From: Croceivirga sp009797885
GTDB taxonomy: Bacteria; Bacteroidota; Bacteroidia; Flavobacteriales; Flavobacteriaceae
Assembly (NCBI GenBank): GCA_045866215.1
Contig: AP035880.1
Span: forward strand, 3,410,001 to 3,474,000
Direction: 5' to 3'
Length of the DNA stretch: 64,000 nt
Shown here: piece after piece, positions 18,655 through 27,096 of the stretch
Numbering within the stretch: position 1 is the stretch's first letter
How the letters are laid out: each line of letters starts with the position of its first letter
Program-made: the position numbers and the translations under genes
Notes under the pieces: model-generated
What the model was told of the DNA's origin: nothing
Seen by the model: the letters and a program-made list of their open reading frames with translations, nothing else
Databases searched by the model: none

Positions 18655-21030
18655 ATGGAGAAAAATCCAGATATAATATACTACGATAATGATGGGGATT
18701 TTATTGACCTTAAAGATGTCTTTTTCCAGTGCAAGAGCCATTGGCCCTGGTTTTTGACCAGTGTAGTTCTCTGCTTATGTATTGGTTTTTTATACCTGAG
18801 TATTGTTCCTATTACCCATAGGTCGATTGCAAAGATCAAAATTATGGATGACTCCAAAGAACTGGGTCTGTCCGTGGACGCACTGTCCCTTTTGGGGAAC
18901 AATCCCAAAATCAGTTTGGGCAATGAAATGGAAATTCTTAAATCATACAGATTGTTGTCCCAAGTGGTAAAAGAGTTGGACTTGGAGGTTAGGTATTATA
19001 CAAAGACCAATCTAAGGACCTCTGAGATTTGGCCCCCACCGTTTACTGTAACCGATTCCATTTTGGGATTTCTTGAGGAAAGGGAGAATCAATACAGGAT
19101 ACGAGTAACGCCTTTTGGATTCACTGTAATTGATGAAAAAGGTGATGTATTCACCATTGATGGCCATAATTCCACGAAATCCGTACAAGGTCTTCCTTTT
19201 GGGATTAAGTTGTTGGAAAAAGAAACGGCCCAGAAATATCGGGATATGGAATTTTATGTGGTTCTAAAACCTGTTAAGGAAGCTGTAATAGAGCTTTCCA
19301 AAGAATTGGAAGTGAGGACCACCGATATGAACAGTGAAATCCTGTATTTGGTCCTGGAAGGGGAAAGTATACGCCTAAATGAGGCCATTTTAAACACTAT
19401 AATCGAGAAGTTCAATCAAGATGGTGTTTTGGACAGACAATTGGTCTCAAAGCGTACCTTGGATTTTATGGACGAAAGACTTTTTTACCTGTCCAGGGAA
19501 TTGGACTCCATTGAAATTCAAAAAAAGGACTTCAAGCAATCCAATGACCTCTCCCATATTACGGCGGACGCAGAATTGATACTACAAAAAATGAGTGCCG
19601 CGGACAATGAAGTTTTTCGTACCCAGACCCAAATTTCGCTTTGCGGGCTCCTAAAAGAAACCATCAGCGATAAGGATGTTTACAATTTATTGCCCGTCAA
19701 TCTTGGTTTAGGGGATAGTTCCATTAATACCCTTATTTCGGAATACAATCAATTGGTGCTAAAACGAGAGGAACTTATGGCAAGTGCCGGGGACAATAAT
19801 CCATTGCTTGCCATGCTATCTGAACAGTTGGGAAAGGTAAAGTTAAATATAGTGACGACCCTAAATACATACCAAGGACAATTGGAGGTGTCGCTAACAA
19901 AACTGAATCAAGAAAGGGACCATTCCAATTTGATGTTCTCGCAGATTCCAGAAAAGGAAAAGGTGTTACGGGCCATAGAACGGCGCCAGGATTTAAAGGA
20001 AAAACTGTTTTTGCTGCTTTTGCAAAAGCGTGAAGAGGCCGCAATCAATCTTGCCATAACCGAGCCCTCCATTAAAATAGTGGACTATGGTTTGACCAGC
20101 ATGGAGCCCGTTTCGCCGGACAAAAGAATTGTAATGGCAATTTCAGCTTTTTGTGGGGCCATAATCCCATTGGCAATGGTGTTCCTACGAACGTTTTTGA
20201 ATACCAAAATAAATGATAGATTGGATTTGGAGAAGATTGCCCCTGAGATACCGATTCTGGGAGAGGTCCCATATATTGAAGGGAAAAAGAAGTTTGGGGA
20301 ATTCAATGATGGTTCCGTGTTAGCGGAGTCTTTTATGATTTTGGCGGTCAATATCAACTATTTGCTGCCTGAAAAGGATAACTCTGAAGGACAGATCATC
20401 TATGTCACTTCCGCTATTCAAGGAGAGGGGAAAACCACTACGGCTTTAAACCTTTCCTTGGCTTATGCCAGGATGAAAAAGAAAGTACTCCTTGTAGGAT
20501 CTGATTTAAGAAACCCACAACTTCATACGTACTTTAACGTGGATAAGAGCATTACTGGACTTGCCGATTATTTGCATAATCCAGAAATGGATTGGCAGGA
20601 GTGCGTTCATGAAATGTACGATGAAAATAAGGACCATAAGGTTTGCTTTGGAGGGATCATACTGCCAAATGCTCCCGAAGTGTTGTCCAGAGGTGCTTTC
20701 GCAAGATTTATTGCCACTGTAAAAAGCGAATTTGAATACATTATTGTGGACACAGCGCCAACTATTTTGGTGACCGATACATTCTTGATCTCTAAATACG
20801 CAGATGTGACAATATACCTGACACGACTGGGATTTACTGATAAACGCTTGTTGGGATTCTCAAAAGATTTGAGTCGGACCCAAAAACTACCCAACATGAC
20901 CTATCTTATAAATGATGTTGTAGGAAATAAATCATATCGATATAATAATTACGGATACGGATATAATTCCGGGAACACTACAAAAAGCTGGTATAGACGC
21001 ATTTTAAAAAGTGTGGGGGCACTCACATGA
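18655..21030 (+). CDS. Wzc-like polysaccharide co-polymerase / tyrosine autokinase
   Basis: Inner-membrane BY-kinase of 791 aa. An N-terminal Wzz segment holds the first transmembrane helix (about 38-58, WFLTSVVLCLCIGFLYL). A long coiled-coil periplasmic part follows (about 60-500). The second helix is about 487-510 (VMAISAFCGAIIPLAMVFL). The C-terminal kinase has Walker A (IQGEGKTTTALNL, near residue 590), Walker A' (LLVGSDLRNPQ) and a YIIVDTAP Walker B-like strand. It ends in a Tyr-rich tail (YRYNNYGYGYN), the usual autophosphorylation cluster. Role: control of chain length and export of capsule or exopolysaccharide. No Wza-type export channel gene is nearby, which is unusual. It is the last gene before a strong terminator. 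Confidence 0.93.
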   Translation: MEKNPDIIYYDNDGDFIDLKDVFFQCKSHWPWFLTSVVLCLCIGFLYLSIVPITHRSIAKIKIMDDSKELGLSVDALSLLGNNPKISLGNEMEILKSYRLLSQVVKELDLEVRYYTKTNLRTSEIWPPPFTVTDSILGFLEERENQYRIRVTPFGFTVIDEKGDVFTIDGHNSTKSVQGLPFGIKLLEKETAQKYRDMEFYVVLKPVKEAVIELSKELEVRTTDMNSEILYLVLEGESIRLNEAILNTIIEKFNQDGVLDRQLVSKRTLDFMDERLFYLSRELDSIEIQKKDFKQSNDLSHITADAELILQKMSAADNEVFRTQTQISLCGLLKETISDKDVYNLLPVNLGLGDSSINTLISEYNQLVLKREELMASAGDNNPLLAMLSEQLGKVKLNIVTTLNTYQGQLEVSLTKLNQERDHSNLMFSQIPEKEKVLRAIERRQDLKEKLFLLLLQKREEAAINLAITEPSIKIVDYGLTSMEPVSPDKRIVMAISAFCGAIIPLAMVFLRTFLNTKINDRLDLEKIAPEIPILGEVPYIEGKKKFGEFNDGSVLAESFMILAVNINYLLPEKDNSEGQIIYVTSAIQGEGKTTTALNLSLAYARMKKKVLLVGSDLRNPQLHTYFNVDKSITGLADYLHNPEMDWQECVHEMYDENKDHKVCFGGIILPNAPEVLSRGAFARFIATVKSEFEYIIVDTAPTILVTDTFLISKYADVTIYLTRLGFTDKRLLGFSKDLSRTQKLPNMTYLINDVVGNKSYRYNNYGYGYNSGNTTKSWYRRILKSVGALT

Positions 21031-21240
21031 CTATTCCCATACTCTCCTTGAAATTGCAATTCCAGCAGGCTGGTTTTCTTTCTGTAAAGAATCGATTGTA
21101 TCCATCTTTAAATCGATTAAATCCTGATGCTGACCAGTTATTACTTATGAATTTATTTTCTGGTTTTTTTGTCGCTACTTTGGACTGTATCGAGGTATAA
21201 TACCTTTTTCACGACGTGGGGTTGTGTTATATGGGTTGGA

Positions 21241-21270
21241 AAGACCAGGTTTATTGCCTGGTCTTTTTTT
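21241..21270 (+). terminator. Strong Rho-independent terminator after the polysaccharide cluster
   Basis: Perfect 9-bp stem AAGACCAGG (21241-21249) / CCTGGTCTT (21257-21265) with a 7-nt loop and a T-run to 21270. It ends the transcript that includes the Wzc-like gene 210 bp upstream. Confidence 0.85.
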
Positions 21271-21542
21271 GTTTTTGAAAGGAATCCAACAATGATGGTA
21301 TCATCCCCAAAAGGAATATTCCCCTAAATCTTTGGAATAAGGAACCTGATTACGGGTACATTTTCCGATTGGATATTTTTCATGCTTACGTTCCCTCTCC
21401 AAATAGGGAACGTACTAAGAATGCCAATAATCAATCCCTTATTTATACCGAAGGTTCTTAAATAAGACCACTTATTACATGGGGTTTAGAGTTCTTGTGG
21501 CCTGGAAATATCTTTAGTATAAGCTTTAGAAATAGTTGCGTT

Positions 21543-21635
21543 ATGGTTGAGTTTGAATTGGTTTTGTCATTAATGTTTTTTCTGGGGGTCGCCGTTTTTG
21601 TTTTGAGGAGGTTTTTTATGAACAATGATGGGTAG
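21543..21635 (+). CDS. Possible 30-aa single-helix membrane peptide
   Basis: Short frame of 30 codons starting ATG-GTT-GAG. It encodes a hydrophobic helix (LVLSLMFFLGVAVFVL) followed by RR and a polar tail, typical of a membrane mini-protein with Arg inside. It sits 27 bp before the next gene. Weak evidence: chance cannot be excluded. The rest of 21031-21662 holds only the terminator. Confidence 0.3.
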   Translation: MVEFELVLSLMFFLGVAVFVLRRFFMNNDG

Positions 21636-21662
21636 GATTTTTGGTTTTCAATACTGCGTTAA

Positions 21663-22097
21663 ATGTTTAAGCCTATGATTTCGACCAAGCTGAAAAAAAA
21701 GGGAACCGTCCTTTTTTATGATGGACTCAAAGCACATGGGGTCTACGGAAAAAAAATGCTTAAGTCCAAAGAGGCATATGATTATGACTTTGTAATTCAT
21801 GAAATTTCCAAAATCGAGAATATAGGGGATTACTTGGTTTCCAATAATGTTGCCATAGCTGTCCTCTTCATATATGGGAAAGACAGGCTTTATGAACTGC
21901 TACCTTTTTTGAATAGGGAAATTAATCTTATCCTCTGTACAGATCCAGTTGAAGTAAAGTGGTTGCAACACAATTTCCCGGAAATTGTTATGTTGGATAT
22001 CGATCTTCCAAAAACAGAGCTTTTTTACCAAATTGAAACACACATACTCAGGTTTCGGAAGGACCGTGAAAAAGAAGGTAAGGTTTGGCATCGATAA
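21663..22097 (+). CDS. Hypothetical protein, receiver-like fold possible
   Basis: A 144-aa cytoplasmic protein with alternating hydrophobic strands and helices (GTVLFYDGL, VAIAVLFIYGKDRLYELLPFL, INLILCTDPVEVKWL, IVMLDIDLP), a pattern reminiscent of a receiver domain. However, the acidic pocket and acceptor Asp are not in place. I do not recognise the family. It follows the Wzc terminator and may be transcribed with the small peptide just upstream. Confidence 0.55.
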   Translation: MFKPMISTKLKKKGTVLFYDGLKAHGVYGKKMLKSKEAYDYDFVIHEISKIENIGDYLVSNNVAIAVLFIYGKDRLYELLPFLNREINLILCTDPVEVKWLQHNFPEIVMLDIDLPKTELFYQIETHILRFRKDREKEGKVWHR

Positions 22098-22564
22098 ATA
22101 GCTATTGGTTTTGGGCACCATCCATTGCCGATTTTTTTCTTCATTTAAAAGAATCCTCTGTCCACGATAAAAAAGTTGAATTTCAAGAGTATTAGGGGAA
22201 AGTTTTCTTACCTATGGGTTCTTACTTCGGTTGCAATTGCATTTAAGGGGAGTACACCAAAAGTCAAGACATGACTTTGGTGGTTTTTCAATGGAAACAG
22301 TAGTTGTTTTAACACCCGGGGAAGGTAGGTGTGTGACCATTTTACCCAAAACTATTGAACCTGAAGGACGTCACACGTTTGAAAAAAAAATTTGGCCTAT
22401 TTTAGATAGTATTCATTATCGCTATCATTTAAGTTGGATTGGTACCTGGCCATGGGTTCCATAGCGCCAATGATACGGCTAAGGAATTAAAGTTTAGGAA
22501 CAAATGGATAGCCTAAAATAAAGAAAGGCAACTACGCCAATAGGCGTGTTATAATTTTTTAGAA
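22098..22564. other. Intergenic region
   Basis: 467 bp. A 77-codon frame at 22231-22464 lacks a signal peptide, conserved-looking segments or a ribosome site, and I do not call it. No hairpin stands out. Confidence 0.35.
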
Positions 22565-23386
22565 ATGAACAAACCACTACTTTCCATTCTACTATTGTTA
22601 TTTTTTTCATGCATTGGAGAACAAAATCCTTCAAAGGAAATCAATGGTTCTTCAAATGAAAATGTATTAGGGGGCAAATTAGTTGATTTATCCCACACCT
22701 ATTCCCATGAGACGGTGTATTGGGTTACGGCAAGATTGTTTCAATTGGATACCGTTTTTAGTGGGTTCACGGACAAAGGGTATTATTATTCCGCCAATAA
22801 TTTTAGTACTGCCGAACATGGGGGGACACATATTGATGCGCCCATTCATTTTGCGGAAAAAGGTCAAACAGTTGATGAAATACCGCTCACTAAGTTGGTT
22901 GGGCCAGCAATAAAAATCGATATTTCGTCAAAAGCACTGGACAATCCTGATTATTTAATAAGTATAAACGATTTAATGGAATGGGAAGCAAGGGAAAAAA
23001 CTAAGATTCCAGAAGGCAGCATTGTTTTATTGCAAACAGGCTTTGCTCGATATTACCCAGATAGAATCAGGTATATGGGAACTGCGGCACGCGGAATATT
23101 GGCAATTAAAGAACTGCATTTTCCAGGGCTTTCACCAGAGGCGGCCAAATGGATCGTTGAACAACGAAACATACATGCGATTGGAATTGATACACCAAGC
23201 ATAGACTACGGTCAGTCCGAGTTTTTTGAAAGTCATGTTACTTTACTTTCCCAAAACATTCCAGCCTTCGAGAATTTAACAAATCTCGATAAGTTGCCAA
23301 GTCGGGGATTTGAAATAATAGCACTTCCCATGAAAATTAAAGGGGGGACAGGGGCACCCTTAAGGATAGTGGCGTTGGTCAAATAA
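22565..23386 (+). CDS. Cyclase-family lipoprotein (kynurenine-formamidase-like hydrolase)
   Basis: 273-aa metal-dependent hydrolase of the PF04199 'cyclase' family. A lipoprotein signal is seen (LLLLFFSC, Cys near residue 17), so it is probably anchored in the envelope. The metal-binding signature HGGTHIDAPIHF lies near residues 84-95. A second conserved stretch is IHAIGIDTPSIDYG, and AFENLTNLDKLP precedes the C-terminus. Family members open amide or lactone rings, for example N-formylkynurenine; the substrate here is unknown. It stands alone and converges with a minus-strand RNA element. Confidence 0.88.
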   Translation: MNKPLLSILLLLFFSCIGEQNPSKEINGSSNENVLGGKLVDLSHTYSHETVYWVTARLFQLDTVFSGFTDKGYYYSANNFSTAEHGGTHIDAPIHFAEKGQTVDEIPLTKLVGPAIKIDISSKALDNPDYLISINDLMEWEAREKTKIPEGSIVLLQTGFARYYPDRIRYMGTAARGILAIKELHFPGLSPEAAKWIVEQRNIHAIGIDTPSIDYGQSEFFESHVTLLSQNIPAFENLTNLDKLPSRGFEIIALPMKIKGGTGAPLRIVALVK

Positions 23387-23504
23387 CGCATTTCCTGATA
23401 AAGACGTACAGCTGTTTTAAACTGCCCTCCCCATTTGTGCCGTGGTTTTTGGGTTTTCCGTGAAGAAAAGCGTGGACAAGTTGATTTTTTGCTGGGGAAT
23501 CCTT

Positions 23505-23680
23505 AAAAAAGGGGAGAATCCGGTACGAATGCAGAACGAAACCGTAATCCTCCCCTAAATGGAAAAATCTGCCCAGCCAGGAAACCCCAATCTTTGACAA
23601 CAGAGTCATAGTAAACGCTGAAAGCATGATAGCCCTTACTGGACAACCCAAAATTACACCAGGATGGTAAGAGGGACAAG
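23505..23680 (-). ncRNA. Putative structured small RNA, stand-alone copy A
   Basis: Read on the minus strand: just after the CACTTAT direct repeat comes a pyrimidine-rich start, then a stem arm CCAGTAAGG (23642-23634), a loop with the shared GATTGGGGTTTCCTGGCTGG block, whose CCTGGCTGG (23581-23573) pairs with the first arm, and a terminal hairpin (GGGGAGGATT at 23555-23546 against GATTCTCCCC at 23520-23511) followed by six T. No convincing ORF. Start inferred from the repeat, end from the terminator. Confidence 0.55.
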
Positions 23681-23686
23681 GGCAGT

Positions 23687-23716
23687 TGCATAGGCGGGTC
23701 GGTGAAAAGATAAGTG
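23687..23716 (-). promoter_or_regulatory. Direct-repeat element before RNA copy A
   Basis: On the minus strand, CACTTAT (23716-23710), 13-bp spacer, CGCCTATGCA (23696-23687). The second box carries two mismatches to CACTTAT. Confidence 0.55.
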
Positions 23717-23778
23717 GGAAATAATTAGTAAAAAGGGACGGCCGTGTACCAATCATTACACAAGAGGGGTGTGACCCG

Positions 23779-24183
23779 CTATAGCTTAAGTCCCATAAAG
23801 TGCATAAAAGTCTCTACGCACTCGTCTATTTGACGCTGGTACTCCTTGATATCCGCTTGCAGGTCAAAAGGATTGATATTCCCCAAAGGGGGCTTCAGAT
23901 ATGGTGTGAGGGACTCGTTGTGCTCTAGTATGACCCAGGCTGGATTGATCCGTTTGGTATCGTACAAAAAGTTTAAAAAGTGGTACAGTTTTTTTGAAGT
24001 GATGCCATCCAGTGTCTCCAGCCTGGCCATTGTGTTTTGGGTGAATTTCCCTACATCCTCCAAGAGCTGCTTACCGCTTAGATATCCATTGATCATTTCG
24101 ACAAACTCTTCCTGGGTTTTGATGTATACCTCGGTACGTAGTCGCCTGACCCGTTGGCCTATAATATTTGGGCATTCTTTCAT
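23779..24183 (-). CDS. XRE-like helix-turn-helix regulator, paralogue 1
   Basis: Small DNA-binding-type protein, one of three paralogues in the window (others at 59286 and 62592). It has an XRE-like helix-turn-helix (IGQRVRRLRTEVYIKTQEEF, insert, then FTQNTMARLE) in which the turn is lengthened by an insert (VEMINGYLSGKQLLEDVGK). A second helical part ends in FLYDTKRINPAWVILEHNES, resembling the INPxWLLxGEG tail of phage-type XRE repressors. A C-terminal helix follows. I chose the ATG at 24183, where all three paralogues share an M-K/R start; the frame is open to 24261 and upstream sequence is also conserved. It lies directly downstream of RNA-leader copy B1 and upstream of RNA copy A. Confidence 0.75.
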   Translation of the reverse strand: MKECPNIIGQRVRRLRTEVYIKTQEEFVEMINGYLSGKQLLEDVGKFTQNTMARLETLDGITSKKLYHFLNFLYDTKRINPAWVILEHNESLTPYLKPPLGNINPFDLQADIKEYQRQIDECVETFMHFMGLKL

Positions 24184-24383
24184 ATCAGAGATCAATAGTT
24201 TGGATTTTGGCAGGAAGAATCCGGCATACTGGAATATTCCGTGATACCGGGATTCTCCCATATGTCAAAATCATACCGGCTTAGGGAACCCACTAAGTGG
24301 GAACAGAATCATTCTAAGCTAAGAAATACTGACCCTAAACCAATAACCCGAAACTATACAAGGGTAAGGAGAGAGGCAAAGGC
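24184..24383 (-). ncRNA. Leader-type copy (B1) of the structured RNA, before regulator paralogue 1
   Basis: Minus strand: between the direct repeat and the regulator gene lies the same element. Arm GGTTTAGGG (24341-24333) pairs with CCCTAAGCC (24286-24278) over nine positions with one G-U pair. The 3' arm is followed by an AATCCCGGTATCACGG segment near the expected terminator site, but a full T-tailed hairpin is not clear. It therefore looks like a leader that runs into the gene. Confidence 0.5.
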
Positions 24384-24386
24384 CGA

Positions 24387-24416
24387 TGCATAAGCGGTTT
24401 GTTAAAAAGATAAGTG
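24387..24416 (-). promoter_or_regulatory. Direct-repeat element before leader B1
   Basis: Minus strand CACTTAT (24416-24410), 13 bp, CGCTTATGCA (24396-24387). One mismatch in the second box. Confidence 0.6.
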
Positions 24417-24449
24417 TGAGTAATTTCCTATGGAAAGCAGATCTTAGGA

Positions 24450-24655
24450 AGAGGAGGGTCCATGCACCATTGGTCTTTCCATAGTGCATGGACCCTCCTC
24501 TAACCTAAAACCAACCATAGCACCAGCTTAGGGATTTCAATCTGAGATTGTAGAACCATCTTAAACTAATATGAAACACTAAACTTAAATAGAATATGGT
24601 ATTCCCTAAGCTGTATGGCCCAAAACTAAATGGGAATTAAAGGATGGGCAAAAAC
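24450..24655 (-). ncRNA. Putative structured small RNA, copy B2
   Basis: Minus strand, stand-alone copy. A perfect 11-bp long-range stem joins 24613-24603 (CAGCTTAGGGA) and 24534-24524 (TCCCTAAGCTG). It ends in a perfect 18-bp hairpin (24501-24484 with 24467-24450, 16-nt loop). That hairpin replaces the GGGGAGGATTC type but sits at the same place; it is not followed by a T-run. The shared block appears as CAGATTGAAATCCCTAAGC. No ORF. Confidence 0.55.
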
Positions 24656-24658
24656 GAA

Positions 24659-24688
24659 TGCATAAGTGGTTTATAGAAAAAATAAGTG
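24659..24688 (-). promoter_or_regulatory. Direct-repeat element before RNA copy B2
   Basis: Minus strand CACTTAT (24688-24682), 13 bp, CACTTATGCA (24668-24659). Both boxes perfect; the spacer TTTTTCTATAAAC closely resembles that at 62355. Confidence 0.65.
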
Positions 24689-24886
24689 TAGCATAATTAT
24701 GTATAGAAAAAGTCATTAGAAGGATGTGCTACTATAAAATGAAATCGCGGCCATTACTTTAGAAAAAGTAACATAGGTAGAACTTCCAAAAACGGTACTA
24801 AGTCAATAGATTGGAAAGCGGCTTTAAGGAACTTGGTTCAATAGGTCCAAATATGAAGTGATAATCCCATAAGTACCTCCATGACT

Positions 24887-25639
24887 TCATATTCCCCTTT
24901 TTGACCCCCAAATAAAAATATGGAGCCTATGGGTAAAATGAAAATTGTACTTTTTACATATGTCCACAAGCCAATTGTTTTTTTCTGACAGTTCATCCAT
25001 GGATGTTCCTTCGGACATCAAATAGATGCGATTCGGATCGATTCCATAGATGGCCATGAGTGTTAGGATTTCTTCAATATCGCCCTTGTCGGAGACCACA
25101 AACTTAAAGTTTGCCTTATGGCTTTTACTAAAAAAACCCAGTGGCTCCGGTTTAATTCTTAGGGATTCCGGGATACCCGAGTTTTTAAGTTTTGGGGAAA
25201 CGTTGTATTGATCGATCAATGCGTCAACTTCCCTAGTGGGCATGATTGTCCCGTTTGTTTCCACTTCAAAATGATAATCCATTGGCTTCTCCCTCAACAC
25301 CTTCATCACTTTTACGAGTCCAAATTGCTGGATCAAAGGTTCTCCACCGGTCAGGACAATGCTGCTGCAGTCGAACCCTAGAACAATGGAAACAATTTCC
25401 GAAGTATCCAATTCTATAATTTGATCTTCTTTGCTGAACTTTGAATATCCCTCCTTGCGGTCATTTTTATGTTTGAAATCGGTGCTTTTCCAATTCCAGG
25501 TGTAATCGGTATCACACCAAATACAATGAAGATTACACAAACTGGTTCTAATGAATATGGAGGGCCTACCGATCGATTTTCCCTCTCCCTGCAGGGAATG
25601 GAATATTTCCGGTACGCCATTGTTGTTGGAAATCTTCAC
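24887..25639 (-). CDS. queE: 7-carboxy-7-deazaguanine synthase (radical SAM)
   Basis: Radical SAM enzyme of queuosine and 7-deazapurine synthesis; it converts 6-carboxytetrahydropterin to 7-carboxy-7-deazaguanine. Seen: family-typical start FHSLQGEGKSIGRPSIFIR, the QueE CX3CX2C cluster motif at C35, C39 and C42 (CNLHCIWCDT), the SAM-binding LTGGEPLIQQ, and the usual C-terminal RLHIFIWGSKRGI. At 250 aa it is slightly longer than the common 210-240 aa. No other queuosine gene is in the window. It stands alone on the minus strand; the RNA elements lie downstream of it. Whether its product goes to tRNA or DNA modification cannot be said. Confidence 0.92.
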   Translation of the reverse strand: MKISNNNGVPEIFHSLQGEGKSIGRPSIFIRTSLCNLHCIWCDTDYTWNWKSTDFKHKNDRKEGYSKFSKEDQIIELDTSEIVSIVLGFDCSSIVLTGGEPLIQQFGLVKVMKVLREKPMDYHFEVETNGTIMPTREVDALIDQYNVSPKLKNSGIPESLRIKPEPLGFFSKSHKANFKFVVSDKGDIEEILTLMAIYGIDPNRIYLMSEGTSMDELSEKNNWLVDICKKYNFHFTHRLHIFIWGSKRGI

Positions 25640-25863
25640 TTATAAGGGCTTTGGTATGGGAAACCTTTCCTCGGTAGCGTCACTTTGTTTTGCAAGACGA
25701 AAACGGTCCCAAACCGCAGGGTTAAAAATCTGTTTATTGGGAAAGCACGGTCCACTGGTCCCCGCTTTTTGCTCCCCTCGTCAACCCTATTTGGGGTAAG
25801 CAAGAACGTGGCCATCATATTGGTGTCACTGTTTACTGCAGTTTTCTTCAAAACGGTAGTTCG

Positions 25864-26073
25864 TTATTCGAACTTTCTTCGTTTACTGTTTTCTAAAAGG
25901 GCCCTTCGAACTATTTCGGCTTTTTCCTCACTAATATTTGTCAAAACAATTGTTTTTTTCTCGAAAGCGTCTTTGATGAGCACGTCAACATCTTCTTGGA
26001 TCAAGTATTCATTGTCCCTCAAATTTTCGAGAATGCTGGAGTAGCCGTCCGAACAGAAATCTTTATTTAACAT
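25864..26073 (-). CDS. Small acidic hypothetical protein, possibly the end of a broken gene
   Basis: A 69-aa Lys/Glu-rich, helical protein (NLRDNEYLIQEDVDVLIKDAFEKK, then ISEEKAEIVRRALLENSKRR). I do not recognise it. Directly upstream are short frames that look like the same kind of sequence split by stops (see next entry). This may be the C-terminal remnant of a longer regulator, or a tiny operon with overlapping starts and stops. Confidence 0.45.
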   Translation of the reverse strand: MLNKDFCSDGYSSILENLRDNEYLIQEDVDVLIKDAFEKKTIVLTNISEEKAEIVRRALLENSKRRKFE

Positions 26074-26174
26074 TGTTCACTGTTGTTGATTAAATCCTGG
26101 GCTATCGTTTGCAAATCCATTCCGTCCAACCTTGATTTTATACGTCATTTTGGGAGGGTTTCATTAAATGTCAT
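26067..26174 (-). pseudogene. Short broken frames upstream of the 69-aa protein
   Basis: On the minus strand, 9-, 23- and 17-codon frames follow one another: MTFNETLPK (from 26174), MTYKIKVGRNGFANDSPGF... and MDLQTIAQDLINNSEQC (from 26120). The last stop overlaps the start codon of the 69-aa ORF. Two joins are ATGA- or TAA-type overlaps. Either frameshift decay or coupled mini-ORFs; not decidable here. Confidence 0.3.
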
Positions 26175-26195
26175 TGCAATGGTACAAGCAGCGGA

Positions 26196-26534
26196 TCAGT
26201 TGACTGAATTCTTCTTTTTGTCCATGGCTTTACAGCCTACATATGCATATAATCCTAAAAAATGTTTCCTATAGAATGTGGTACACAGCGGTGCTGCCTT
26301 TGCAGGTTTGTTCCACTTTCCCTGCAATCCACAAGCGTTAATGGCAAAAGGGATACTATCTGTACAATTCAGTTGTACCTGTGGTACCCCATACGTCCCG
26401 TATTGTTCGGCAAACTCTTGTCCATCCGGAACACCATAAGAATATTCTGCATTGATTTCCTGTCCAAAAGGCCATTGTTGCGAATAACATGCCAAGGAAA
26501 AAAATAATATGATAATTAAAAAAGGGTATTTCAT
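26196..26534 (-). CDS. Small secreted Cys-containing protein, function unknown
   Basis: About 112 aa with a strong signal peptide (MKYPFLIIILFFSLACYSQ). Two start codons lie close together (26540 and 26534); the second gives the more usual signal. The mature part is about 93 aa with four Cys (NCTDSIPFAINACGLQ, PLCTTFY, YVGCKAM) and several Gly-Val-Pro motifs (YGVPDGQEF, YGTYGVPQVQ). Family not recognised. RNA/repeat copy D1 lies about 50 bp and more upstream in the same direction, so D1 may be its leader. Confidence 0.65.
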   Translation of the reverse strand: MKYPFLIIILFFSLACYSQQWPFGQEINAEYSYGVPDGQEFAEQYGTYGVPQVQLNCTDSIPFAINACGLQGKWNKPAKAAPLCTTFYRKHFLGLYAYVGCKAMDKKKNSVN

Positions 26535-26589
26535 AAGCATTAAAATGTTAAGAACAAACTACGTTTAACTAAAAACCAGTACTGATGGT

Positions 26590-26775
26590 CAATCCTTTAA
26601 AAAGCACAATCAGGGACAATGGCAGAACGATATCATGCGATTCCCCCTAAACGAAAAACCGGTCAAACCAAGTAATCCCAATCTGTGATACAAAATCATG
26701 CGCTATGTTAAAGATGTACTAACCCAGAAACGGGACAGCCTAAAAATACATCAGGGTCGGAAGAGCTACAAAGAC
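26590..26775 (-). ncRNA. Putative structured RNA, copy D1 (decayed terminator)
   Basis: Minus strand. Most similar to copy A: the block AGATTGGGATTACTTGG and the later TTTAGGGG...CGTTCTGC and TTTTTAAAGGATT segments align throughout. The terminal hairpin has lost most of its pairing, so transcription may run into the small secreted protein gene at 26534. No ORF. Confidence 0.45.
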
Positions 26776-26781
26776 TGCTTC

Positions 26782-26829
26782 ATAAATGGACCATTGAAAA
26801 GAACAAATGGGCCGTTGAGCATATAAGTG
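26782..26829 (-). promoter_or_regulatory. Triple-box variant of the direct repeat before copy D1
   Basis: Minus strand: CACTTAT (26829-26823), 13 bp, CATTTGT (26809-26803), 14 bp, CATTTAT (26788-26782). This copy has three boxes where all others have two. Confidence 0.5.
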
Positions 26830-26857
26830 TAAAGTAGTTCGGGACAGAAAACGTTGG

Positions 26858-27025
26858 AAAAAGGAGGATTCCAGTAATCGCTAAAAGAGAATCCTCCCAA
26901 CCAAATTATAACCTTAATTCAGCCAAGGGACCCAACAGCCCTTGTTACTTGTAATTTTAAATTAAATAGGTGCCCTTGGCCTGAATAATCCGAAAATTAT
27001 GCAAAGGCCAGAAGGGTAACAAAAA
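26858..27025 (-). ncRNA. Putative structured small RNA, stand-alone copy D2
   Basis: Minus strand. Long-range stem CAG-G-CCAAGGG (26983-26973) with CCCTTGG-CTG (26939-26930), one bulged base. It ends in a perfect 9-bp terminator stem GGAGGATTC/GAATCCTCC (26897-26889 with 26871-26863) followed by TTTTT (26862-26858). Shared block present as GTTGGGTCCCTTGGCTG. No ORF. One of three tandem copies (D3-D2-D1). Confidence 0.6.
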
Positions 27026-27029
27026 GCAA

Positions 27030-27059
27030 TGCACAAGTGTGTTTTCTGGGCAATAAGTG
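27030..27059 (-). promoter_or_regulatory. Direct-repeat element before RNA copy D2
   Basis: Minus strand CACTTAT (27059-27053), 13 bp, CACTTGTGCA (27039-27030). One mismatch. Confidence 0.6.
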
Positions 27060-27096
27060 TGTGGTAATTTTATATTCTTGGAAAGTCCTTTAAAAT

